Source: DAITBA01 sp036824005
Lineage (GTDB): Bacteria; Pseudomonadota; Gammaproteobacteria; Burkholderiales; Rhodocyclaceae
Assembly (NCBI GenBank): GCA_036824005.1
Contig: DAITBA010000002.1
Span: 62,001 to 126,000 of the forward strand
Reading direction: 5' to 3'
Length of the DNA: 64,000 bases
Part shown: piece by piece, positions 16,494 to 24,691 of the stretch
How the letters are laid out: each line of letters begins with the position of its first letter
Position numbering within the stretch: position 1 is the first letter of the stretch
Program-made: the position numbers and the translations under genes
The notes under the pieces: generated by a model
What the model saw: the letters and a program-made list of their open reading frames with translations, nothing else
Databases searched by the model: none
Told to the model about the DNA's origin: nothing

Positions 16494-17300
16494 TCATTTC
16501 ACGTCGTTCAGTCCCCAATTGTAGTCAAGGAATTTTACCGACGCCTTCTGCTCGCGGATCGCGGCCTGCTCCTCGGGCTTGTCGGCGAGCTGGGCGGCGT
16601 ACTTGGCGAAGAACTGGGGCAGCGCCGTGTAGCCTTTCCAGCCGCGGCCGAAGTCCTTGCCGTACCAGTCGAATATGCTGGACACCTCCAGCGCCTGGTT
16701 CTGGGCGTTGTAGCGGTTGCGCGAGCGGTCGGCGAGGAAGCGCACGGTCTGCTCCTCCAGTTGGGCGTCGAGCCGGGTGGCGACGAAGGCCTCCTCGCGC
16801 AGCATCGGGCAGCCGATGGAGGCGCAATTGACGGCGAAATGGATGCGTGGGTCATCGTAGGCGCCCGGCGCGCGGATGGTGTCGTGCTCGATGTTGTCCA
16901 GGTGCATCTCGCGGCCGAACAGCTTGAAGAACTTGTCCTTCCACGGATTGCCGACGAAGGTGCCGAAGTCGCGGATGGATTTCAGGTTCGGATAGCGCGT
17001 CAGGATCTTCTCGATGGTGAAGGCGTTGTAGGCGTTGATCAGGAAGGCGAGCTGTTGCTCCTTGCTCCAACCCTTGAATTCCTGCTCCGTGACGGCGGAC
17101 AGGCTCTCCAGATAGGTCTTGAGCTGAGACCGGTCCTGAGCAAATCCGGCATAGCGTGCCTGCGAGGCCTTGCCGCCGTCCTTGACCGCGAGATGCTTCT
17201 TGAGCAGTTCGGTCCATGCCTTATGTTCGTGATCGAAGGCCGAATGTGCTGCCATCATGGGCAGCAGCGTCAGCACCAGGGCGAACAGCAGTTTTCTCAT
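16494..17300 (-). CDS. Exported DUF547 protein
   Basis: A 268-residue protein with a signal peptide (MRKLLFALVLTLLPMMAAHSAF). The mature part matches DUF547: QLAFLINAYNAFTIEKIL, LDNIEHDTIR, DPRIHFAVNCASIGCP (His and Cys) and SSIFDWYGKDF. The conserved Cys, His and Asp suggest a papain- or transglutaminase-like fold, but no activity is established. The ATG overlaps the stop of the TVP38-reductase fusion by four bases. DUF547 proteins often accompany arsenosugar-type glycosyltransferase genes. Confidence 0.88.
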   Translation of the reverse strand: MRKLLFALVLTLLPMMAAHSAFDHEHKAWTELLKKHLAVKDGGKASQARYAGFAQDRSQLKTYLESLSAVTEQEFKGWSKEQQLAFLINAYNAFTIEKILTRYPNLKSIRDFGTFVGNPWKDKFFKLFGREMHLDNIEHDTIRAPGAYDDPRIHFAVNCASIGCPMLREEAFVATRLDAQLEEQTVRFLADRSRNRYNAQNQALEVSSIFDWYGKDFGRGWKGYTALPQFFAKYAAQLADKPEEQAAIREQKASVKFLDYNWGLNDVK

Positions 17301-19483
17301 TGTTGGGTCTCCAGTTGCGCCGAACGTCCGTCGGAGGGGCCACGCATCCAAGCGTGGTAACGTTCCACCCACTGGAGCAGCTTCTGCGGCGCGTGGGCCC
17401 GCTTCCAGTTGCCGGCGGCATATTTGTTGGCTTCGGCCAGCGTCGGGTAGATATGGATGGTGCCGAGAATCTTGTTCAGGCCGATGCCGTGGCGCATCGC
17501 CGCGACGTACTCGGCAATCAGGTCGCCGGCATGCTCGCCGACGATGGTTACGCCCAGGATCTTGTCCTTGCCCGGCGCGGTCAGCACCTTGACCATACCA
17601 TGTGCTTCCTCATCGGCGATGGCACGGTCCAGGTCGTCGATGCCGTATTCGGTCACCTCGTAGGCGATGTTCTTCTCCTTCGCTTCGGTCTCGTTCAGGC
17701 CGACGCGCGCCACCTCCGGGTCGGTGAACGTGGCCCAGGGAATCACCGAGTAGTCGGCCTTGAACATCTTGAACCGGCCGAACAGGGCATTGACGGCGGC
17801 ATACCAGGCCTGGTGCGCGGCGGTATGGGTGAACTGGTACGGCCCGGCGACGTCTCCGCAGGCGTAGATGTTGGGGTAGAGCGTCTGCAGATACTCGTTC
17901 GTTTCCACGGTGCGTGCGCGGGTGGTGGGAATGCCCAGTTCCTCCAGTCCATAGCCGGTGGTGTTGGCGACGCGGCCGACGGCGCACAGTAGCGCGTCGA
18001 AGGCGATGCGCACGTCCTTGCCGTCGCACTCGGCGATGAGGATCTTTTCGCCGTTGTCCACCAAAAACTGCTTGGCCTTGTGGTTGACCAGGACGTTTAT
18101 GCCTTCCTCACGGAAGCGCTTTGCCACCAGTTCGGAGACCTCCGGATCCTCGCGAATGAGGATGCGCGGCAGCATTTCCACCTGCGTCACCTGGGCGCCC
18201 AGGCGGGCAAAGCACTGGGTGAGCTCCGAGCCGATGGGTCCGCCGCCGAGCACTACCAGCCGTTTTGGAAGCTGGCGCAGCGACCAGACGTTGTCTGAGG
18301 TGTAGTAGCCGACGTCGTCGATCCCGGGGATCGGCGGTACGAACGGCCGCGCGCCGGCGGCGATGACGATGGCACGAGTGGTGAGGGTGCGGGCGCCTTT
18401 TCCGTTTTTAACCTCCACCGTGTAGGGCGAGGTGATCTTTGCCTCGCCCTCGATGCATTCCACGCCCAGGCCGGTGTAGCGCTCGACTGAATCGTGGGGC
18501 TCGACGGTCTTGACGACGCGCTGCACGCGCTCCATGACATCGGCGAAATCGAAAGAGGCGGAGGCCTCGCGGATGCCGAACTCCTTCGCCCGCCGGATAT
18601 GGGACAGCAGCTTGGCCGAACGGATCAGCGCCTTGGACGGCACGCAGCCGGTATTGAGGCAGTCGCCACCCATGCGGTGCTTCTCGATCAGGGTAACCTT
18701 GGCCTTCACGGCGGCGGCGATGTAGGCCGATACCAGCCCTGCGGAACCGGCGCCAATGACCACGAGATTGCGATCGAAGCTCGCCGGACGCGGCCACTTC
18801 CCGAGCACCTTGCGCGCCCTGATGACGGCGACGATCTTCTTCGCCACCAGCGGAAAGATGCCCAACAGGGCGAAGGACAACAGCAGCGCCGGCGAGAGGA
18901 TACCTTTCAAGGATTCGATCCTGGCGATCTGCGTACCAGCATTGACGTAGACGATGGTGCCGAGCAGCATGCCCACCTGGCTCACCCAGTAAAAGGTGCG
19001 CGTGGCGATGGGCGTCAGACCCATGACCAGGTTGATGACAAAGAAGGGAAACAGCGGCACCAGGCGCAGGGTGAAAAGATAGAACGCGCCGTCCTTCGCC
19101 ACGCCTTCGTTGATCGCTTTGAGCTTGTCGCCGAACTTGCCCTGCACCCAGTCGCGCAGCAGGAAGCGCGAAGTAAGGAAGGCCAGCGTGGCGCCGATGG
19201 AGGAGGCGAAGGAGACGAGGACCGTGCCCCACAGCAGTCCGAAGATAGCCCCAGCCACCAGGGTCATGATCGCCGCCCCAGGCAGGGACAGCGCTGTCAC
19301 CGCGACATAGACTGCGAAAAAGATTGCCGCCGTCTGCGCCGGGTTGGCCTGGAAGTAGGCCGTGATCGCTGCCTGCTGAGACTTGAAGTAGTCCAGGCTG
19401 AAGTACTGCCCCAGGTCGAAGGCGAAGAACGCCGCGACCAAGGTGGCGACGACGACCAATACCGCGATTCTGCTTGTTTTCAT
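17297..19483 (-). CDS. TVP38/DedA-like membrane domain fused to a mercuric-reductase-like flavoprotein
   Basis: A 728-residue fusion. Residues 1-220 form a multi-span TVP38/TMEM64 (VTT) domain with ALSLPGAAIMTLVAGAIFG and RLVPLFPFFVINLVMGLT. From about 240 onward comes a class I pyridine nucleotide-disulfide oxidoreductase: LVVIGAGSAGLVSAY (FAD), GGDCLNTGCVPSKALI (redox Cys pair), VVLGGGPIGSELTQ (NAD(P)H), YACGDVAG and a dimer domain with HIYPTLAE. The N-terminal metal-binding extension and C-terminal Cys pair of true MerA are missing, so mercury is unlikely. GGAGGG precedes the ATG. It heads the nine-gene string. Confidence 0.92.
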   Translation of the reverse strand: MKTSRIAVLVVVATLVAAFFAFDLGQYFSLDYFKSQQAAITAYFQANPAQTAAIFFAVYVAVTALSLPGAAIMTLVAGAIFGLLWGTVLVSFASSIGATLAFLTSRFLLRDWVQGKFGDKLKAINEGVAKDGAFYLFTLRLVPLFPFFVINLVMGLTPIATRTFYWVSQVGMLLGTIVYVNAGTQIARIESLKGILSPALLLSFALLGIFPLVAKKIVAVIRARKVLGKWPRPASFDRNLVVIGAGSAGLVSAYIAAAVKAKVTLIEKHRMGGDCLNTGCVPSKALIRSAKLLSHIRRAKEFGIREASASFDFADVMERVQRVVKTVEPHDSVERYTGLGVECIEGEAKITSPYTVEVKNGKGARTLTTRAIVIAAGARPFVPPIPGIDDVGYYTSDNVWSLRQLPKRLVVLGGGPIGSELTQCFARLGAQVTQVEMLPRILIREDPEVSELVAKRFREEGINVLVNHKAKQFLVDNGEKILIAECDGKDVRIAFDALLCAVGRVANTTGYGLEELGIPTTRARTVETNEYLQTLYPNIYACGDVAGPYQFTHTAAHQAWYAAVNALFGRFKMFKADYSVIPWATFTDPEVARVGLNETEAKEKNIAYEVTEYGIDDLDRAIADEEAHGMVKVLTAPGKDKILGVTIVGEHAGDLIAEYVAAMRHGIGLNKILGTIHIYPTLAEANKYAAGNWKRAHAPQKLLQWVERYHAWMRGPSDGRSAQLETQQ

Positions 19484-19768
19484 GAATCCCTCCGGGTTGC
19501 GCATGCCTGGCGGCGGTTCCGGCGGATTCGACTGCCGGCCGCACGGTAATGGTTACATGAGCATATACGTTGCCGTCCGGCGCTCGGATGCATGCCTTGC
19601 GGCAGGACGGGCAGCTCCGGCGCAGGGGGCGCCGCGCTCGACCGTTGCCGCTGCCCGCCCGTACTCCGCCAAAAGACCGCCTCATTCAGCTTAGTCTTAC
19701 ATCGCCGAACAGTAAATTGGGCCGGCGATGCAGGCGCGGGGCAATGCATCCCGGCAACGGAGCATTCC

Positions 19769-20383
19769 CTATCGCTCGTCATTCGACAGCCGCGCCAGCG
19801 CTGCCTCGAGCTGCGCGATGCGGGCCTCATAGGCTTGCGCCCTGCGCGCCACTTCCGCGGCCGGGATCATCCGCGGAATATGCTGGGGACAGTTGCCATC
19901 CCAGGCCTCGACCCGGAACAGGATGACGCGCTCCGGGGTAGCCTTGTAGCCCGCCGGCATGAGGCGCGACTGGATCTCGTCGTCACCCTCGATGACGCTT
20001 GCCCTGCCCCATATCTTGATCCGTTGCTGATGCTCGTAGTCCATGAGAAAGAGGAAGGCGCGATTGTTCTCTCTCAAATTTCCGGCCGTGATGTACTGCC
20101 GGTTGCCCCGGTAGTCGGCGAAGCCCAGGGTTCGCTCGTCCAACACGTGCAGAAATCCCCTCGGCCCGCCGCGGTGCTGGATGTAGGGTTGCCCCTGGGC
20201 GTTGGCGGTCGCCAGGTACGCGCTATCCCGCTCGGCGATGAACGCCGCGAGTTGCGGCGTGATCCGGTCCGGCCAGCCGCCGCGCCGTTCCAGCCGGGCA
20301 TAGGCCGCACGCGAGCCGAGGCGCGTCTGGATCGCCTTGACGGCCGGTGTGAAGGCAATCTCGATAGTGGTGGACTTCGACAT
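19769..20383 (-). CDS. Pyridoxamine 5'-phosphate oxidase-family flavoprotein
   Basis: A 204-residue split-barrel flavin-binding protein. Segments ERDSAYLATANAQGQPYIQHRGG, LGFADYRGNRQYITAGNL, RAFLFLMDY and IKIWGRASVIEGD fit the PNPOx-like family, followed by a C-terminal tail and a short coiled coil (EARIAQLEAALARL). True PdxH-specific residues are not evident, so a general FMN or F420-type reductase is more likely. It follows the YHS gene by 66 bases, with a hairpin between them, and is probably co-transcribed. Confidence 0.85.
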   Translation of the reverse strand: MSKSTTIEIAFTPAVKAIQTRLGSRAAYARLERRGGWPDRITPQLAAFIAERDSAYLATANAQGQPYIQHRGGPRGFLHVLDERTLGFADYRGNRQYITAGNLRENNRAFLFLMDYEHQQRIKIWGRASVIEGDDEIQSRLMPAGYKATPERVILFRVEAWDGNCPQHIPRMIPAAEVARRAQAYEARIAQLEAALARLSNDER

Positions 20384-20411
20384 GGTTATCCTTTGTAGTT
20401 GGGGGCCGTTG

Positions 20412-20438
20412 CCGGCGGGAATCGCTGACTCCCGCCGG
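20412..20438 (-). other. Intercistronic hairpin between the YHS and PNPOx genes
   Basis: A nine-base perfect inverted repeat (ccggcggga, 20412-20420; tcccgccgg, 20430-20438) with a nine-base loop. No T-run follows on either strand, so it looks like an RNA-processing or stability element, or a leaky terminator that lowers expression of the second gene. Confidence 0.5.
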
Positions 20439-20449
20439 TGCGAGGCGAA

Positions 20450-20929
20450 TCAACGATTCAGTTCCGGCCAGTGCCGATTGGCTTTGGCGATGTAGCCTTC
20501 GGCGTTCTTGGCGAAGGTCGCGTTGATGTCGGCGTTGAAGTTCAGGTACAGCTTGTCGTCGACGATCTTCCAACCGTTAACCGGGTCGATGTCGAACAGC
20601 TTTCCCTGAGAGACGCCCCAGGAGCAGAAGCCGCCGTATTGCGGTGCGTACCGCTGCGGGTTGGCGGCGAACAGGTCGCGATGTTCCTTGCTGACGAACT
20701 GCCACTTCACGCCGCCGTACTCGGCGGTATGACGATCGCTACCTTGCAGCGGCTTGCCGTCCGTGAAGTAGGCAACGACGTCGTACCCTTTGGCGCCGAG
20801 GCCGGCGTGAAGCGTGTTGTATTCGCCGCCGGTATGCTTGACGGCGAAGGCCGGAGCGGAAAACGCGCCGAGGGCGAGCGCCGCCGCGGCCGCCGCTGCG
20901 CCGATGAAGCGAACGAGTTTCTTGACCAT
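20450..20929 (-). CDS. Exported YHS-domain protein
   Basis: A 159-residue protein with a long Ala-rich signal peptide (MVKKLVRFIGAAAAAAALAL, cut near AFA). The YHS segment follows: GYDVVAYFTDGKPLQGSDRHTAEYGGV, then WQFVSKEHRDLFAANPQRYAPQYGGFCSWG. The YHS family is thought to bind metals, and the conserved Cys in GGFCSWG is present. The ATG at 20929 has GGAGA before it. It is divergent from a LysR gene, whose product is a natural candidate to control it and the PNPOx gene behind it. Confidence 0.88.
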   Translation of the reverse strand: MVKKLVRFIGAAAAAAALALGAFSAPAFAVKHTGGEYNTLHAGLGAKGYDVVAYFTDGKPLQGSDRHTAEYGGVKWQFVSKEHRDLFAANPQRYAPQYGGFCSWGVSQGKLFDIDPVNGWKIVDDKLYLNFNADINATFAKNAEGYIAKANRHWPELNR

Positions 20930-21118
20930 GGTGAATCTCCTTGAGTGAATAGAGGGTTTGAAATCGGCCCGCGCTGCCGACCCATGTCGTTGGAATCGGT
21001 GGCGCTGCCGGTGAGCCACTTTCGGTGACCACGGCGGCAGTGTCGCAACTTCTCTAGTCGGAATAAATGGGACGAGACGCAGTAGACTGCTGCGATAATT
21101 GAAGTAATAATCGTCGCC

Positions 21119-22015
21119 ATGGACAAACTCTCGGCCATGGCAACCTTCGTCCGGATCGTGGAGCGAGGCAGCCTGACGGCGGCGGCGGAGGCGCTCGATA
21201 CGTCGTTGCCTTCAGTGGTCCGGACGCTGGCGTCGTTGGAGCGCCATCTCGGCGTGCGGCTGCTCAACCGCACGACGCGCCGGATCCACCTCACCGATGA
21301 AGGCCGGCAATATCTCGAGCATTGCCGCGTCATACTCGCTGCGGTCGACGAGTCGGAGGTGACGCTCGCTTCGCGCAAGGCCGAGCCGCAGGGCCGGCTC
21401 GCCATCACCGCTTCGGTACTGTTCGGCCGGCGCCATGTTGTTCCCATCGTCAGCGAGTTCATCGCCCGCCATCCCGGCGTCTATGTCGATCTGTTGCTGC
21501 TGGATCGCGTCGTCAATCTGATCGAAGAGGGACTGGACGTGGGCGTGCGCATCGGCCGCCTGGCGGATTCGTCGCTGGTGGCCATTCCGGTTGGTCACGT
21601 GCGCCGCGTCATCTGCGCCAGTCCCCGGTATTTGCGCCGCCACCGTACGCCACGCGCGCCGCAAGAGCTTCGGGTACATCGTTGCATCAGCTTCACTGCC
21701 GTGACCCCGGGAAACGAGTGGCACTTCAGCGTCGGTGGGCGGGATCAAGCCATCCCGATCACGCGCGTTATGTCCTGCAATCAAGTCGATGCGGCGATCG
21801 AGGCGTGCGTGAATGGATTGGGGCTGGGTATGTTTCTTTCCTACCAGGTAGCGCCTTACCGGGCTTCGAGGACGCTGCGCTATGTCCTGGAGGACTTCGA
21901 GCCGCCGCCGCTGCCGGTGCAACTGGTTTATCCGCACTCAAAACTGTTGTCGACCACGGTGCGTGCGTTTGTGGACGTCTGCGTGAACACGCTTCGACAA
22001 ACCAGTTTCCAGTGA
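21119..22015 (+). CDS. LysR-family transcription regulator
   Basis: A 298-residue regulator. The N-terminal winged helix-turn-helix (MDKLSAMATFVRIVERGSLT, AAEALDTSLPSVVRTLASLE, HLGVRLLNRTTRRIHLTDEG) is of the LTTR type, followed by an effector domain from about residue 90 (GRLAITASVLFGRRHVVPIV). It resembles the CrgA-like group. It is divergent from the YHS/PNPOx pair with a 189-base gap that should contain the operator. In that gap GCAGT-AG-ACTGC (21079-21090) and an AT-rich stretch before the start are possible binding sites. Confidence 0.9.
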   Translation: MDKLSAMATFVRIVERGSLTAAAEALDTSLPSVVRTLASLERHLGVRLLNRTTRRIHLTDEGRQYLEHCRVILAAVDESEVTLASRKAEPQGRLAITASVLFGRRHVVPIVSEFIARHPGVYVDLLLLDRVVNLIEEGLDVGVRIGRLADSSLVAIPVGHVRRVICASPRYLRRHRTPRAPQELRVHRCISFTAVTPGNEWHFSVGGRDQAIPITRVMSCNQVDAAIEACVNGLGLGMFLSYQVAPYRASRTLRYVLEDFEPPPLPVQLVYPHSKLLSTTVRAFVDVCVNTLRQTSFQ

Positions 22016-22126
22016 AAGGGCCGCAGCGAGCCCAGGGAGGATGCAGGCGGGACGGCCTGAACCGCTCGGCGGCCCGGTCGGGTCGGCACAGCGGCGCGGC
22101 CCCGGGCAATTCGGCAAATCAGCAAA

Positions 22127-22711
22127 TCAGTAGGGTCTTTTCCCCACGTAGTTCCCCGGCGGGCGATAGTTGCACACCCAAAGCTGGGACGCGTCGGTGC
22201 ACACGGCCATGGCGCATCCCACCTCGGTGGAATCGCGCCACACGAGCTGGGTGTAGTGGCCGCACGCCTTGCCTGCCTGGCAGCGATGGAACTTGCCGTC
22301 GTAGAAGCGCTTCTCGCCAGCCCAGCTATCGACTACCTTGCCCGGGGCGATACGTTGCAGCTCTGCCCGGCCGTCGCTCCAGCGCAGCGCGCTAGCCCAG
22401 AACAGGTTTTCGCCCAGCTTCGTACCTTTGCTGTGTTCGAGGCGGCAGTATCGGGCGTCGCGCAGATGCACTGCCCAAGCCTGCGCCTCCTGGGCCAGGT
22501 CGTCGGCCCAGCGCAGCGCCGGCACGCCGACTTCGCGCCGCCAGCGATTGTGGGCCGCGACCAGCTCCTGCTGTTGCGCTTCGTCGAGTCCCGTCGTCGC
22601 CTGCGCCGACACCCCGTCCGCCAATGCGACGACGAAGGTAGTGGCGGCCGCGCACAGGCGGACGCAGCGCATCGCCGTCAGCGCGGCGTTGAACCAAGGT
22701 GCTACTGCCAC
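22127..22711 (-). CDS. Exported CAP/SCP-domain protein
   Basis: A CAP-superfamily protein of up to 194 residues with an N-terminal signal sequence. Family signatures: LVAAHNRWRREVGVPALRW, LEHSKGTKLGENLFWAS, GKACGHYTQLVWRDSTEVGC and WVCNYRPPGNYVGKRPY. The His and Glu residues of the CAP cavity are present and there are several Cys pairs. Such bacterial proteins are secreted; their functions are mostly unknown. The GTG at 22711 overlaps the upstream thioredoxin gene by ten bases; an ATG at 22672 is an alternative start. Confidence 0.9.
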   Translation of the reverse strand: MAVAPWFNAALTAMRCVRLCAAATTFVVALADGVSAQATTGLDEAQQQELVAAHNRWRREVGVPALRWADDLAQEAQAWAVHLRDARYCRLEHSKGTKLGENLFWASALRWSDGRAELQRIAPGKVVDSWAGEKRFYDGKFHRCQAGKACGHYTQLVWRDSTEVGCAMAVCTDASQLWVCNYRPPGNYVGKRPY

Positions 22712-23724
22712 AACTCCACCCGCCGACCCTGCGCGCGCATCCTCTCGGCCCGTGCCTGGATGAAGCGCTGAAAGCTGGGCTCCGTTCGGTACGCTCCGCT
22801 GGCGACGTACTCCAGGGATGAGGCGAGGTGGAAGGGGCGCAGGTAGGCCTCGACGCGAAACACCTCCCTGCCGCTCGGCTCAAAGAACACCAAGGTCGGC
22901 GTGTAGGAGATTTGCAGCTCGCGGGCCCACTTCTCCACCGTCGTCTTCCTGCCGTCGGCAGTAGTGATCTCGCTCCTGTCGGCAAGGGTGAAGCGCACCA
23001 TGTCGAAGCGTGGTAGGAGGTTTTTGACCTCGGGGCGGCGAAAGCCCTCCCGGTGGAGCTCGTCGCAGCCGGCGCAGTGCCGTGTCTCGAACAGCACGGC
23101 GAGCGGCTTGTCGCCGGGACGGCGCTTGAGCGCGAGGGGCGCGGGGAGAAAGAACGGCTCGTGGTGCAGTGTCCCGCTGGCTGACTCCCTGACCGCCGTC
23201 TTCATGTACTGCCCGAGGGCGAGCTTCGTCTCCATCCTGCCCGCAACGTAATCGAGTACGGCCTCGAAGCGATGGGGCGGGTAGTAGCCGTTCAGTCGTG
23301 CGACGATGTTGCCTTGTTCGTCGAAGAACAGCAAAGTGGGCGTGAACTGTACCTTGAGTGCCCGGGCGAACTCTTTCTCGCTCGTCTTCTTTCCGTCCAG
23401 CCCTATCACCTCGCGGTCGCCCCAGATATTGAATGCGACGGCGACGAAGTGCCGGCGCGTCTTGTCCGCGATGGCACGCTGGGAGAAGTTCGTCTGCATC
23501 AGCTCCTTGCAGTAGGGGCAGCCGTCCTGGCCGAAATACAGCATGACCCGCTTGCCTTGCCCGGCCGCCTCCCGGATGTCCTCACGCAGGTCGAGGAAAG
23601 TCTCGGCGAACCAAGCCGGGATGTCGATCGCATGGGGGGCGGGCTCCTGCGCGGCCGCGCTTGCCAGCCAGGCCCCGCAGAGCAGGGCCCCGAGCAGGCG
23701 TGTCAAGGCGTCGTTGCAGCGCAT
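22702..23724 (-). CDS. Exported double-thioredoxin-fold protein
   Basis: A 340-residue protein with a signal peptide (to about ASAAAQ). It has two consecutive thioredoxin-like domains, each with a CxxC: GQDGCPYCKELM in the first (near residue 60) and ETRHCAGCDELHREGF in the second (near 210). Each ends with its own FTPTLLFFDEQG / YTPTLVFFEPSG cis-Pro strand. The first resembles SoxW-like periplasmic thioredoxins. It could reduce or isomerise protein disulfides, or reduce metal(loid) thiol adducts. The start overlaps the end of the phosphoesterase-like gene by 22 bases. Confidence 0.86.
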   Translation of the reverse strand: MRCNDALTRLLGALLCGAWLASAAAQEPAPHAIDIPAWFAETFLDLREDIREAAGQGKRVMLYFGQDGCPYCKELMQTNFSQRAIADKTRRHFVAVAFNIWGDREVIGLDGKKTSEKEFARALKVQFTPTLLFFDEQGNIVARLNGYYPPHRFEAVLDYVAGRMETKLALGQYMKTAVRESASGTLHHEPFFLPAPLALKRRPGDKPLAVLFETRHCAGCDELHREGFRRPEVKNLLPRFDMVRFTLADRSEITTADGRKTTVEKWARELQISYTPTLVFFEPSGREVFRVEAYLRPFHLASSLEYVASGAYRTEPSFQRFIQARAERMRAQGRRVELWQ

Positions 23725-24683
23725 GCTCCAGTGTAAGCCCTGCCGGCGCCGGCAGGGCGCGCGTATGCGAGATCGAAGTCCGGACCGTCGCAGATGCGCC
23801 GGAAGTAGGACTCGTGGGCCGGCGAGCCGGGCGGCCACTGATGGAGGAAGTTCTCGCGCCAGGCTGCCTGATCGTAGGCGACGGCCAGCGCGTCCACGAA
23901 GACGCCGCGCAGCCGCAGGCCGTAAAGCGTCGCGTGGGGCGAGGGGGTGAGGCCGATGCGGGTGACGACGCCGTACTGTGTGCCGCGGAAGTTGGGCATG
24001 CCCGCAGCGCCGTTGTTGATCACCGCGGCCTCGTGACCATCGAACGTGAAGGCACGGCACACGGGCAGGCAGGTGTGGCTGGACGCGAACAGGTCCACCC
24101 GCGCGGCATCGAAACAGTGCTGCAGCCAGCCCTGGCCCATCGGATCGTCCAAGGCCCCGGCGTCGAAGCCCCAGCCGGCGAGTGATTCGGCATCGCCATG
24201 GACGATGCCCACGCGCAGCGGCCCGATCGCGGCCACCGCGTGCATCGGCAGGCGGCCGAGCCGGGTGCGAAGGTCCGGAAAGCGCCGGGCGGTTTCGCGC
24301 AATCGGGACAGGATACGGTTAGAGCGGGCCACGATTTCATCAGCAACGCTTGCAGGATAGGCGCAGCCGCAGCCGGCGTCGGCGTCTTCGCCGGCCAGTT
24401 CCGTTTCGACGTTGCCGCGCAGGGCGAAATGCCGCCGCACCCGGTCGTCGACCACGACGAAGGCGTCGTCGGCAATGTCGAACCAGTGGAAGTCGCCGTT
24501 GAATACCAGCGCCACGGCCGAGCGCTCCGCGGCGGCCAGCGCATCGATGGCATCGAGGGCGTGGATGTTGCCGTACAGCCCGCCGACGACGTAGACGGTG
24601 TCCGCGCAAAGATCGGGATTGCCGGCGAATACCGCGGGCGAATAACGGTAGTGCAGCGGGCAGACGCGCCCGGGATTGCTCAC
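23703..24683 (-). CDS. Calcineurin-like phosphoesterase-fold protein with altered metal motifs
   Basis: About 326 residues. Spacing and motifs recall the metallophosphoesterase fold: VYVVGGLYGNIHALDAI, LVFNGDFHWFD, ALRGNVETEL, GIVHGDAESLAGW and FASSHTCLP. Compared with the standard set, the first D-x-H is replaced (GGLYGN) and the final GHTH reads SSHTC, so catalysis may be altered. A C-terminal part with VINNGAAGMPNFRG follows. The GTG at 24683, with AGGAAA in front, lies ten bases after the arsS stop. Such genes recur beside arsS; the function is unknown. Confidence 0.66.
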   Translation of the reverse strand: MSNPGRVCPLHYRYSPAVFAGNPDLCADTVYVVGGLYGNIHALDAIDALAAAERSAVALVFNGDFHWFDIADDAFVVVDDRVRRHFALRGNVETELAGEDADAGCGCAYPASVADEIVARSNRILSRLRETARRFPDLRTRLGRLPMHAVAAIGPLRVGIVHGDAESLAGWGFDAGALDDPMGQGWLQHCFDAARVDLFASSHTCLPVCRAFTFDGHEAAVINNGAAGMPNFRGTQYGVVTRIGLTPSPHATLYGLRLRGVFVDALAVAYDQAAWRENFLHQWPPGSPAHESYFRRICDGPDFDLAYARPAGAGRAYTGACAATTP

Positions 24684-24691
24684 CGGCTTTC

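Noticed and set aside
16327..16518. A 63-codon frame between msrB and the DUF547 gene
   Set aside because: No ribosome binding site, charged low-complexity sequence, and overlap with the DUF547 3' end.
17297..19483. Mercury resistance gene (merA)
   Set aside because: The flavoprotein part lacks the metal-binding domain and C-terminal Cys pair, and no other mer genes are near.
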